Source of the DNA: Ktedonobacter sp.
GTDB lineage: Bacteria > Chloroflexota > Ktedonobacteria > Ktedonobacterales > Ktedonobacteraceae
Length of the DNA: 6,145 bases
Direction: 5' to 3'
Assembly: GCA_003450555.1 (NCBI GenBank)
Contig: DMFQ01000470.1
Location: forward strand, 883-7,027
The translations under genes were made by a program, and so were the position numbers. Position 1 is the stretch's first letter. Each line of letters opens with the position of its first letter. Shown piece after piece: positions 1-5,907 of this stretch. Below the pieces are notes generated by a model, which ran no database searches, was not told the origin of the DNA, and saw nothing but the letters and a program-made list of their open reading frames with translations.

Positions 1-460
1 GAAGAGTACCAGGCTGCAGTGCGAGCAAACCGTCAACTCGCGGTAGCGCTGCGATCGCAAGGTCTCGATGAGGATGCTGCGCGCTTCGCTTACTGTGCGC
101 AGAAATGTCAGCGTATCCTCTTGCATCTCCAGCGGAAGTATATCCAGGTATCTCTTTTCCCAACTCCTCGATCTGTTGGCAGGCTTTGGCTATCGACCGA
201 TCCGAACAGTATTCTGGTATCTCCTCGTGGTAGGAGGCTTCGCTGCTGCGTATGCCCTCTTTGGGCATCTTTCAGCCCTGCCCGACGCGCTGGTTTATAG
301 TCTCACCTCATTCCACGGGCGCGGTTTCTTCCCAGGACTTGGAAAAGACATAACGCTACACAATCCCCTGGTCATTCTCGCAGCCGCAGAAGCCGTCATC
401 GGCCTCTTTATCGAAATCAGCTTCATCGCGACCTTCACCCAACGGTATTTTGGAAAGTAG
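1..460 (+). pseudogene. C-terminal part of a pentapeptide-type membrane protein with channel-like tail; frameshifted
   Basis: The window begins inside this gene, so the N-terminus is missing. Frame 1 reads a soluble segment (ANRQLAVALRSQGLDEDAAR...LHLQRKYIQ, bases 1-147). Skipping G148 continues into frame 2 as YLFSQLLDLLAGFGYRP, then a membrane segment (FWYLLVVGGFAAAYALF), a re-entrant-looking stretch (VYSLTSFHGRGFFPG) and a last membrane segment (LVILAAAEAVIGLFIEISFIATF), ending TQRYFGK-stop at 458-460. The 'LxxQGLxEDAxRFAYxAQ' plus 'SFHGRGFFPG' tail is what I recall following pentapeptide repeats in many Ktedonobacteria proteins. The two-helix layout with a loop between them resembles the pore module of Ion_trans_2 channels, though no TVGYG filter is present; ion conduction is only inferred. 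Without the shift, frame 1 stops at 298-300 and loses both helices. The shift could be gene decay or a sequencing indel. A weak hairpin lies 28 bases after the stop. Confidence 0.7.
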
Positions 461-824
461 GCATATCTGGTTGTTGGACACATTAAGTGCGCCTCAAGGC
501 GCTTGACCACAGGATCGAGCGAAAAAGCCTTCTGTCACATAATTGTCGTGTCTTATTTCTGAATACTCTATCCACCCGCCGTTGTACAGGTAACGAAGTT
601 CACAAGAGATTTTGCCAGATAACTTGGCACACTTCAACCGAGCGCGGATTAGTGGAAATATCCCCTGGTTCATCTAAGGGGCTGTTATGCGAACCGAGTA
701 CTAACCTTTCTAGCTAACCTATCGTATACTGAAGATTGTAAGATCATCTGTCTCTTTCGTTCATTAAAGCTAGAAAATACCTCTACGCTCAAGGCAGAGT
801 CCATGACGTATAAGGAGGTGTGAA
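461..824. other. gene-poor stretch with weak hairpins and a possible promoter
   Basis: No convincing gene is seen here. A perfect GCGCC-TCAA-GGCGC hairpin lies at 489-502, just after the frameshifted gene. It could end that transcript, but no T-run follows. A second weak hairpin, CCCCT/AGGGG, is at 662-666 and 677-681. A TATACT box at 725-730 could be a -10 element for the small gene at 825. It has no good -35, but CTAACCT occurs twice (701-707 and 714-720) where an activator might bind. This promoter assignment is weak. A six-codon reading frame (MTYKEV, 803-823) overlaps the ribosome-binding site of the next gene. Confidence 0.4.
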
Positions 825-968
825 GTGCAGTATATAGTTGTATTCTCTGGCCTTGCAACAATCATTGTTGCTCTCTTCACCGCTTATCAATTCATTAAGG
901 GCATCCAGCATCCGATAGCCCGAAGGCCAGGTTGTCGCTTAACACAGCTAGATATTGCCCTTCCGTGA
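825..968 (+). CDS. 47-residue single-span membrane peptide, unknown function
   Basis: This short gene starts at GTG 825 and stops at TGA 966-968. The start is supported by AAGGAGGTG at 812-820, an almost complete match to the 16S anti-Shine-Dalgarno; its AAGGAGG core lies six bases before the GTG. The product begins MQYIVVFSGLATIIVALF, giving one hydrophobic helix at about residues 3-21. A short basic segment follows (K25 then RR at 33-34), and the C-terminus is polar. By the positive-inside rule the C-terminus would face the cytoplasm. I do not recognise a family. The quality of the ribosome-binding site together with a well-formed helix makes chance unlikely. No neighbour suggests a role: the tRNA operon downstream is on the other strand. 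Short single-span peptides are often regulators of membrane complexes or toxin-like, but nothing here decides that. Confidence 0.6.
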   Translation: MQYIVVFSGLATIIVALFTAYQFIKGIQHPIARRPGCRLTQLDIALP

Positions 969-1241
969 GAAAAGTGATTGGCACTTGTTACAGGATACGA
1001 ACTCACTTTCTGTGAGCATACATCAAGCAAAAACACACTGATTTTGGGATGATCCTTTGAGGGAACACCTGCCTCCCTTGTTTTTTCTCACCACATGATC
1101 TATAGTTGCTCCAGAAGCAGTTCCAGTGACGAACAACCTGCCTACGCGAGGTTGCGAACACTTTTGTCTAGCAAACCGAACGCGAGGCAGGGTACTTGCC
1201 AGAAATGAAGGCAGGTGTCCGTTGAACACCTTTTGACAGAG
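969..1241. other. gene-free stretch with nested inverted repeats
   Basis: No credible protein gene is seen. Two weak 5-bp hairpins (AAGTG/CACTT at 972-986 and CTCAC/GTGAG at 1002-1016) follow the small + strand gene without T-runs. The main content is a nested inverted-repeat region at 1065-1218, listed separately. A small hairpin GGTGT/ACACC at 1214-1230 is followed by TTTT and could act as a weak terminator on the + strand. Confidence 0.4.
1065..1218. repeat. nested inverted repeats, possible structured RNA
   Basis: The heptamer CCTGCCT occurs at 1068-1074 and 1137-1143, and its complement AGGCAGG at 1185-1191 and 1209-1215. The outer pair extends to ten perfect base pairs (ACACCTGCCT at 1065-1074 with AGGCAGGTGT at 1209-1218). 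The inner pair extends to eleven with one bulged base (CCTGCCTaCGCG at 1137-1148 with CGCGAGGCAGG at 1181-1191). A competing hairpin, CAACCT/AGGTTG, uses 1134-1154. The 3' outer arm can also pair with ACACC at 1226-1230, which precedes TTTT, so two folds compete. Strand and function are unknown. It could be an RNA, a relic of a mobile repeat, or the 3' region of the small gene upstream. Confidence 0.45.
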
Positions 1242-1320
1242 AAAAAACCGCCGTCTCGAAACGCTCTCGCAGGTTGCCTGTCGTAAATCGGCCTGTGAAG
1301 CGCTCTGAGAGCGACGGTTT
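1242..1320 (-). terminator. rho-independent terminator of the tRNA operon
   Basis: On the minus strand, just seven bases after the encoded CCA of tRNA-Gly, an arm AAACCGTCGCTCTC (1320-1307) can pair with GAGACGGCGGTTT (1257-1245). The pairing includes one G-T wobble and one bulge. The second arm runs straight into TTTTTT (1247-1242). The roughly 50-base interior can form smaller hairpins, including CGCTC/GAGCG, so the loop is larger than usual. Confidence 0.65.
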
Positions 1321-1326
1321 AAGAAG

Positions 1327-1401
1327 TGGAGCGGGAGACGGGGCTCGAACCCGCGACAGCCTGCTTGGAAGGCAGGAACTCTACCACTGAGTTACTCCCG
1401 C
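1327..1401 (-). tRNA. tRNA-Gly (anticodon TCC)
   Basis: The minus strand reads a complete cloverleaf. The acceptor GCGGGAG (1401-1395) pairs with CTCCCGC (1337-1331), and T1330 is the discriminator base. The D arm carries CTCAGTGGTAGAG. The anticodon stem CCTGC/GCAGG encloses loop CTTCCAA with anticodon TCC, which reads GGA and, by wobble, GGG. The T arm contains GGTTCGAGCC. CCA is encoded (1329-1327). It is the second gene of a two-tRNA transcript, 17 bases after tRNA-Pro and directly ahead of the terminator. Confidence 0.97.
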
Positions 1402-1418
1402 TAATTGACTTTCTATCA

Positions 1419-1494
1419 TGGTCGGGGTGCGCAGACTCGAACTGCGGACCTCCTGCTCCCAAAGCAGGCGCGCTACCAACTGCGCCACACCCCG
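1419..1494 (-). tRNA. tRNA-Pro (anticodon TGG)
   Basis: The minus strand reads a complete cloverleaf. The acceptor CGGGGTG (1494-1488) pairs with CACCCCG (1429-1423). A first C, pairing with G72, is the usual identity feature of bacterial tRNA-Pro. The D arm has GCGCAGTTGGTAGCGC. The anticodon stem CCTGC/GCAGG encloses TTTGGGA with anticodon TGG. The T arm contains AGTTCGAGTCT. The discriminator is A and CCA is encoded (1421-1419). It is the first gene of the tRNA operon. Confidence 0.97.
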
Positions 1495-1527
1495 CTGTAC
1501 CTACTTTCTCTCGCGGAAAGTGTCTGC

Positions 1528-1556
1528 ACTATAGCACGCCTCTGGTCATCTGTCAA
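1528..1556 (-). promoter_or_regulatory. sigma-70 promoter of the Pro-Gly tRNA operon
   Basis: The minus strand has a perfect -35 TTGACA (1556-1551), exactly 17 bases, then TATAGT (1533-1528), five of six matches to the -10 consensus. Transcription would start near 1521, about 27 bases before tRNA-Pro. A CTTTC/GAAAG hairpin in that leader (1504-1520) may help 5' processing. The promoter sits just beyond the 3' end of the small membrane protein gene, so the operon does not depend on read-through. Confidence 0.88.
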
Positions 1557-1593
1557 GCACTTTTTCACCCACGCACCGGCGCTAAAGACCAAC

Positions 1594-2055
1594 TCAGTGG
1601 CTATTTCGGCCCTTCTTGCGACGGTAGCGCAGCTTGAGTAAGAACAGGTTCCAACGGGTCACAAGACTATTGAGCGGATTACGTTGTATAGGGGTCACAT
1701 TACTATAGCCAAAAGATTGTGATGATTGGCGAGAGCGCGCTAAAAATGGTGAGAGGACAACCAGTATCAGACAAATAATCCCTACAATTACCAGTAGGCC
1801 CGTGACAAAAGTTGCATTACCATTGTTTGCGTAGGCATACCCCCCCGCAATGAGTGCCGACGCAACAGCAATGAGAATGAACCATTCGGAGGATCTGAAT
1901 TTGAGTGACGGCAAACCACGTCTCCGTGGTTTGCTGCGCGCAACGGGTTTACGGCGCATGCGCTCACCAAATTTTTGTCCAAGACCTGGCTTAGCCTCTG
2001 TAGCCTCCATATTACGGAGAATTTCTTCGATCTCGCGTTCGTATTTGTTTGGCAT
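1594..2055 (-). CDS. two-span small membrane protein, unknown function
   Basis: This is a 153-residue protein that I cannot assign to a named family. The N-terminus MPNKYEREIEEILRNME is acidic and helical. It is followed by a strongly basic stretch (about residues 32-47, RMRRKPVARSKPRRR). Two membrane helices lie at about 58-76 and 83-105. The C-terminus (131-150) is an amphipathic, basic segment ending LRYRRKKGR. Both ends are predicted cytoplasmic. The start is supported by AAGGAAG at 2072-2066, ten bases ahead of the ATG. Similar small proteins with this opening motif seem familiar from Ktedonobacteria, but I know no function for them. It lies 85 bases after the flippase gene and has its own promoter candidate in that gap, so it may be transcribed separately. 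The region includes a seven-base C run at 1839-1845, and the frame stays open across it. Confidence 0.8.
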   Translation of the reverse strand: MPNKYEREIEEILRNMEATEAKPGLGQKFGERMRRKPVARSKPRRRGLPSLKFRSSEWFILIAVASALIAGGYAYANNGNATFVTGLLVIVGIICLILVVLSPFLARSRQSSQSFGYSNVTPIQRNPLNSLVTRWNLFLLKLRYRRKKGRNSH

Positions 2056-2099
2056 GGATGCTCTGCTTCCTTAAACTCGCCAAAACACTCTTGTTAGTA

Positions 2100-2128
2100 A
2101 TGATACCAATTTTTAAGCTGATAGACAA
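2100..2128 (-). promoter_or_regulatory. candidate promoter of the two-span membrane protein gene
   Basis: On the minus strand TTGTCT (2128-2123) and TATCAT (2105-2100) are separated by exactly 17 bases. They match the -35 and -10 consensus at four and five of six positions. The predicted start lies about 35-40 bases before the ATG at 2055. No terminator was seen after the flippase stop, so read-through from upstream is also possible. Confidence 0.45.
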
Positions 2129-2140
2129 GTACTTTGCCTC

Positions 2141-3910
2141 TCAATTTTTCTCGCGAGCGAACCACTTTAAATAAGGGGCTATTCGGGCACTGGCATTCAA
2201 ACTCCCAATCATCTCCAAATCTTCCGCATTCAGAGGCTTAATAATGATGAAAAGGCCTATACACAGCCCTAAGAAAATAACACCCGATACACCGATCAGC
2301 AAACGACTTTCAGGATGCCAAAGGATACCCGGCAAAGCCGCGAGCGTTAAGCCCAACAAAAATCTCAAGGTGAATCCGAAAGGAAATTTACGAGGCAGCG
2401 CGCGCCAGAGAAATGCGAGGAGCATTGCACCAATCAGAACCTGCGCCAGTCCATCTGCAACAAGTGCACCAGCTGGTCCCCAACGAGGAATAAGGACCAC
2501 TCCAATGACCACAACCGCGAGAAGACCTACCCACTGGCTCAACACAACCAGGTTTGGCTTGCCGATTACGTACAATGCGTATTGATGGTCGGTTGTACCA
2601 ATGACACGTACCAGGATATTGAAGAAGAGAAAGATAGCCAGTAATGGGCCTACAGGATCATAATTCGCCCCGTACAGTGCATGAGCAATATTTTGCGCGT
2701 TAAATAAACAGAACATAAGCACAGGTGCAGCAAGCAAAGTTTCAATTTTGATTAAAGCCTGCCACGAGCGTGACAGACGATCATAGTTGCGGCCCACAAA
2801 TGCGGCAGCGAGGGCAGCACCGCCAACTCCACCAAAGCCAGATACAAGCAAGAGACTCGCAGCATGGGCCAGTTGAAACGACAGATTAAAGTAGCCAATC
2901 TGGACTATCGAGACTAAAAAGAACCCCAGCAGGATAATCGACACTTGCTTCAGCAATGCTCCAGACACCAGGTTGGTCAACCACGCCGAAATACCCAGTT
3001 GCACCACCGCCTTGAGCGGCTGGACGTATGTCCCAGGTTTTCTCCGTTCAAAAAGGAATGGAGTCAGCCAGAGGAGAAAGGCCAGCGCATTGAACAGCGA
3101 ACTGATGGCGAAAAGCCAGAGGATGCCGTTGATCCCCCAGCCAAATTGCAGCACAAAAAAACTTAAGACTAACAACACTAGCTGTGTAAGGCTGCCGACA
3201 ACAAACACGAACCGCATGCGCATCAAGGAGGCGCAAACCGCGGTAACGAGACTGCTTATGCCATTGCCAAGGACATAGATCGCGATAGGCGTAATATGGC
3301 TCAAGAGGCCAGGGTCACGAAGTCCGGCCGCTACACCCGCCGCGCCACTGAGAGGAATCGCGGCAATAAGCGATGCCAGTACAGGTAGCGCAAATAAGAT
3401 GACGGTGACAGATAGCACGAGGATAACCAGGCGCAGAGTGAGCAAACGTCGAATGAGCAATGACGCAGCTGCCTTACCGTGCTCGGCAAAAACGCGCGGC
3501 ACAAAGGTGGTCGTGGCATCCTCCAATCCGAGCGCTACAATATAAGCAATTGTGTTGAAAGCAGCTAGAGATACAGCAAAGACGCCGTACTCAGCGACAG
3601 ATAATCTGCGCGTGACGAGAACGGTGAGCAGGAATAAAGAGCCAAATACCCATAAACCATAGATCTGGTTTAACAAATAGCTTCCTGGAGTGCGCTGGAG
3701 GAGGTGACGTGCTTCTTCTTCCGCGTCCTCTATATACGCTCCTCGATCGCCAAATTGAGGCTGTTCAGCTTCAGTAGATATAGGTTCTATAAGACCGCTC
3801 AGGTTTCTATGTTCTTCCACCCGGCCATTTTCCTCCCGCTGTTCACTATTGTCAAGTTGACTATTTTTAGGACTTATCAAACGGAACGGTCGCAACGTCG
3901 GTTTTTGCAT
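2141..3910 (-). CDS. polysaccharide/oligosaccharide flippase (Wzx/MATE-like membrane protein)
   Basis: This is a 589-residue polytopic membrane protein of the MOP superfamily type that moves lipid-linked sugars across the inner membrane. About 14 hydrophobic helices run from residue 82 to 558. The first helix pair has the usual flippase opening: LLNQIYGLWVFGSLFLLTVLVTR, then LSVAEYGVFAVSLAAFNTIAY, then a charged loop and FVPR. The 'RWGPAGALVADGLAQ' segment (476-490) matches the W-G--GA-(V/I)A motif seen late in Wzx-type proteins. An unusual feature is a hydrophilic, acid-rich N-terminal extension of about 75 residues. The ATG at 3910 lies only 14 bases after the preceding gene's stop and has no clear ribosome-binding site, suggesting translational coupling. 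An in-frame GTG at 3820 has GGGAGG eleven bases ahead and could be the true start, which would trim 30 residues. Substrate is unknown; no glycosyltransferases are in view. MurJ is less likely because length and motifs differ. Confidence 0.85.
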   Translation of the reverse strand: MQKPTLRPFRLISPKNSQLDNSEQREENGRVEEHRNLSGLIEPISTEAEQPQFGDRGAYIEDAEEEARHLLQRTPGSYLLNQIYGLWVFGSLFLLTVLVTRRLSVAEYGVFAVSLAAFNTIAYIVALGLEDATTTFVPRVFAEHGKAAASLLIRRLLTLRLVILVLSVTVILFALPVLASLIAAIPLSGAAGVAAGLRDPGLLSHITPIAIYVLGNGISSLVTAVCASLMRMRFVFVVGSLTQLVLLVLSFFVLQFGWGINGILWLFAISSLFNALAFLLWLTPFLFERRKPGTYVQPLKAVVQLGISAWLTNLVSGALLKQVSIILLGFFLVSIVQIGYFNLSFQLAHAASLLLVSGFGGVGGAALAAAFVGRNYDRLSRSWQALIKIETLLAAPVLMFCLFNAQNIAHALYGANYDPVGPLLAIFLFFNILVRVIGTTDHQYALYVIGKPNLVVLSQWVGLLAVVVIGVVLIPRWGPAGALVADGLAQVLIGAMLLAFLWRALPRKFPFGFTLRFLLGLTLAALPGILWHPESRLLIGVSGVIFLGLCIGLFIIIKPLNAEDLEMIGSLNASARIAPYLKWFAREKN

Positions 3911-3924
3911 AATTGCTATTCAAT

Positions 3925-4395
3925 CTATTTTAATTTAATAGTGAAGCGTCCCAACCAGCCGAGAGCACCGAGAGCGGCAAAGAGTTCGAGCAAGCTCAGG
4001 TTTGCAGTAACGTGGTCGGCTGAGACAAGATAAAATGGTCCTATCTTAAAGGTGGCCGAGACCAAGAAAACGCCCAGACCAAACCAGGCCGGCAGTGTAG
4101 CAAAGATTAACGCCCGTTGCCATCCCCGGCACAAAAAGCCAACCATCGTAGGGAGAACATAGAGTAGTAACGTAACGAGTGGCGCAACAACTGGAGGAAA
4201 TGGGCCATCTAAGGCGGCGCTGGTAGAGTTGGGCAAGAAGCGCGTCCAGAACTGTGCTGGAACAAGTGCTAACAGTACCAATATCGTCTCTATAACAACC
4301 AGGGCGATGATCAGCATGGATCTTCGTCGCTCTTTTACTACCGTGTGCGCTGTATCCTGGTCTTGCAATGATTGCTCTGTGCTTGAACGAAGCAT
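3925..4395 (-). CDS. four-span membrane protein, unknown function
   Basis: I do not recognise the family. The frame opens at ATG 4401, but the second ATG at 4395 is preferred. AGAAGG (4408-4403) sits seven bases before 4395, whereas it abuts 4401 too closely. The product is 156 residues (158 from the first ATG). A short charged N-terminus ends in KERRR and is followed by four hydrophobic helices. Numbered from the longer start, these lie at about 29-48, 70-90, 97-116 and 133-152. The protein ends RFTIKLK. The KERRR just before helix 1 puts the N-terminus in the cytoplasm. It lies between the glycosidase gene (80 bases away) and the flippase gene (14 bases away), so co-expression with the flippase is very likely. 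A helper role in glycan export is possible but unsupported by any motif. The gap before it contains a TATAAT box and two dyads. Confidence 0.75.
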   Translation of the reverse strand: MLRSSTEQSLQDQDTAHTVVKERRRSMLIIALVVIETILVLLALVPAQFWTRFLPNSTSAALDGPFPPVVAPLVTLLLYVLPTMVGFLCRGWQRALIFATLPAWFGLGVFLVSATFKIGPFYLVSADHVTANLSLLELFAALGALGWLGRFTIKLK

Positions 4396-4422
4396 CGCCA
4401 TCCCTTCTCGTGTAAAGGGCGA

Positions 4423-4459
4423 CTACAGTGTAGACCACTATTGCATGCGTGCATTAGTG
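4423..4459. promoter_or_regulatory. two dyads, candidate operator or leader hairpins
   Basis: A perfect small dyad CTACA-g-TGTAG lies at 4423-4433. Next to it a longer dyad is centred at 4447.5: CACTA (4436-4440) mirrors TAGTG (4455-4459), and TGCA (4442-4445) mirrors TGCA (4450-4453), so 20 of 24 positions are symmetric. Both sit between the TATAAT box and the start of the four-span gene, where a repressor would bind or an RNA leader would fold. Confidence 0.4.
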
Positions 4460-4474
4460 ACCGCCAGAGTCGCT

Positions 4475-4480
4475 ATTATA
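4475..4480 (-). promoter_or_regulatory. candidate -10 box (TATAAT) before the four-span/flippase genes
   Basis: A perfect TATAAT on the minus strand overlaps the stop codon of the glycosidase gene. No recognisable -35 lies at 15-18 bases upstream, so it would need an activator or another upstream contact, or it may be chance. If real, it would let the membrane protein and flippase genes be expressed independently of the glycosidase. Confidence 0.3.
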
Positions 4481-5486
4481 CGCTCGGTATCTGTAACAAT
4501 CCCATATGATACTTCAGCATTAAAATGCGCCGGACGGAGACATCGATGCGTTGCTGGCTGATCTCCCCGGCACTTATGGCCTGTTTGATGCCATTGATCA
4601 TATTAACGACATTATCTGGAGTGGAGGCACCCATCAATAAGTCAGAACCTGCCTCGACCGCCATAGCCGCGGCCTGCGCCTCAGTATAATAGGCGATAAT
4701 CCCTTCCATCGTCAAGCTATCCGTCATTATCACACCCTGAAATCCTAGTTGATTGCGTAGAATACCCGTTACTACTTTGTAGGAGAGTGAAGAAGGTTTT
4801 GTATCATCAATCTTCGTGACAATCTCGTGGGTAACCATTATAGCCTGGACATCCCCTCGCGCTATCAGCGAGCGATATGGCTGCCAGTCAATCGCTGTTA
4901 AGGCACTCTGCGTACGGTTCAGGCTAGGAACACTTGTATGTGGATCAGCGCTGACATCTCCTAGCCCTGGGAAATGCTTCAGCGTCCCCATTACTTTACC
5001 ACTCTCTTGTAGGCCTCGCAGGTATGCACCTGCCATTGTAGTCACTGTCTCGGCATTGGTGCCAAATGTACGTAGATAAAGCTGGGGATTGTAGACATTT
5101 GTAACATCAACAACCGGCGCAAGATTCAGATTGATGCCATAGTACGAGAGATCTTTGGCGTCCTGCATTCCTGCCGCCATCGCTTTTGTAGGATCATTTG
5201 TCGCTCCAATCGAGGTTGCAGATGGGCGCAGACCATCAAGATACTGTAAGCGATCGACAAGGCCACCTTCCTGGTCAATCGCTATCGCCAGTGGTATAGT
5301 ACTATCCTTCTGCATCTGCTGAATGAGGCCTTTGAGCTGTGGCTTCGAGACAATATTGTTATTAGCCGCAAAAATGAGTACCGCGCCTATCTTGTATTGA
5401 TCAATCATTGTACTTATGTCAAGCCCGTAATCAGGTCCAGTAAATTGAACAATCATCATCTGACCAATTTTTTCATCCAGCGTCAT
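4476..5486 (-). CDS. family 3 glycoside hydrolase catalytic domain (NagZ-like beta-N-acetylhexosaminidase)
   Basis: This 336-residue frame holds a whole GH3 TIM-barrel domain. Visible motifs are MTLDEKIGQMM (1-11), IDQEGG (70-75) with a substrate-binding Asp, LAPVVDV (122-128), and KHFPGLGD (170-177) followed by DPH (181-183), which matches the NagZ-type KH(F/I)PG(H/L)G...D-x-H loop carrying the acid/base His-Asp pair. MVTH is at 217-220, and MTDSLTM (254-260) supplies the catalytic nucleophile D256. Such enzymes remove beta-linked N-acetylglucosamine from muropeptides or similar sugars. The third residue of the D-x-H motif is kept, while Pro replaces the usual Ser/Thr between them. The ATG at 5486 has no ribosome-binding site and overlaps the upstream frame by 14 bases. 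Its first residues continue the sense of that frame, so I take it as the 3' half of one membrane-anchored enzyme, not a separate gene. The C-terminal domain of two-domain GH3 enzymes is absent, as in NagZ. Confidence 0.93.
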   Translation of the reverse strand: MTLDEKIGQMMIVQFTGPDYGLDISTMIDQYKIGAVLIFAANNNIVSKPQLKGLIQQMQKDSTIPLAIAIDQEGGLVDRLQYLDGLRPSATSIGATNDPTKAMAAGMQDAKDLSYYGINLNLAPVVDVTNVYNPQLYLRTFGTNAETVTTMAGAYLRGLQESGKVMGTLKHFPGLGDVSADPHTSVPSLNRTQSALTAIDWQPYRSLIARGDVQAIMVTHEIVTKIDDTKPSSLSYKVVTGILRNQLGFQGVIMTDSLTMEGIIAYYTEAQAAAMAVEAGSDLLMGASTPDNVVNMINGIKQAISAGEISQQRIDVSVRRILMLKYHMGLLQIPSV

Positions 5487-5907
5487 TTTTTGTAGAAATG
5501 GTATTGATATATTCCTCGGGCGTTATCTTGCGGTTTGTTTGGGTCTTGGTCCCCGGGGTCGAGGTATGGCGCAATTGATTAGCCACATCCCTTAAGAGAT
5601 TCGAATCGCTGGTAGCGGAGGAGCCGCTTAAAACAAAGGCCCAACCATGCGTACCGATAAATTGTGATGAACCCAGGTTGGCTGCATTGATGATCACGAT
5701 AAGAAGAAAGACAGAGAGTAATATCGCCCTTCCCCGTGAGAACAACCCTTCTGCTGGTTCTGGAGCATGCATTTCCAAAGGAATGGTCGTTTTTGGATTT
5801 TTGTGTGTAAGGGCCGCCAAATTTATGGTGTCCTTTGGTCTTTGTTCATGCTCATCGTTTTGCTGCTCATGCTGTTCTTCAAAGAAACCCATACTAGAGC
5901 GTTTCAT
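5473..5907 (-). CDS. N-terminal membrane anchor of the NagZ-like glycosidase, cut off by a frameshift
   Basis: The 144-residue frame starts at ATG 5907 with AAGAGG (5920-5915) seven bases ahead. It has a charged, Gln/Glu-rich cytoplasmic part (1-58), one membrane helix (about 60-77, AILLSVFLLIVIINAANL) preceded by RGR, and a Ser/Thr-rich linker (94-126). It ends KITPEEYINTISTK-NDAG. 'TPEEYINTI..K' normally leads directly into 'MTLDEKIGQMM' in anchored GH3 enzymes, and that is exactly what the next frame reads if one base is dropped from the six-A run at 5491-5486. The joined product would be about 476 residues (140 + 336), with the catalytic domain outside the membrane. As it stands, this frame would make a tethered stub with no enzyme. 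No clear promoter is seen upstream in the AT-rich gap. Confidence 0.8.
   Translation of the reverse strand: MKRSSMGFFEEQHEQQNDEHEQRPKDTINLAALTHKNPKTTIPLEMHAPEPAEGLFSRGRAILLSVFLLIVIINAANLGSSQFIGTHGWAFVLSGSSATSDSNLLRDVANQLRHTSTPGTKTQTNRKITPEEYINTISTKNDAG

Noticed and set aside
487..717. 76-residue + strand frame after the first gene
   Set aside because: It begins at a GTG inside a hairpin with no ribosome-binding site, and the translation is low-complexity-free but unlike a folded protein, with no helix or motif pattern.
1221..1227. GTTGAAC, matching the integron attC core GTTRRRY next to inverted repeats
   Set aside because: No matching RYYYAAC partner was found at the other end, no integrase or cassette layout is present, and a 7-base degenerate match is expected by chance.
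1023..1229. 68-residue minus-strand frame
   Set aside because: It has no ribosome-binding site, lies entirely over the nested inverted repeats and matches no recognisable protein pattern.
1326..1641. Two + strand frames containing 'ERETGLEPAT' and 'GAQTRTADLLLP'
   Set aside because: These are the well-known spurious translations of the antisense of tRNA genes; both tRNAs are on the minus strand here.
3799..3837. Nine-residue minus-strand frame (MAGWKNIET) behind a GGGAGG site inside the flippase gene
   Set aside because: It sits out of frame in the flippase coding sequence and the ATG is only four bases from the site; most likely coincidence.
4046..4438. 130-residue minus-strand frame overlapping the four-span gene
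   Set aside because: It is an out-of-frame shadow of that gene; only the other frame gives clear membrane helices and a spaced ribosome-binding site.
5484..5491. Programmed transcriptional slippage at the A run
   Set aside because: Known slippage sites usually need about eight or more A; with six A and no stimulatory structure seen, an error or mutation is preferred, though not excluded.
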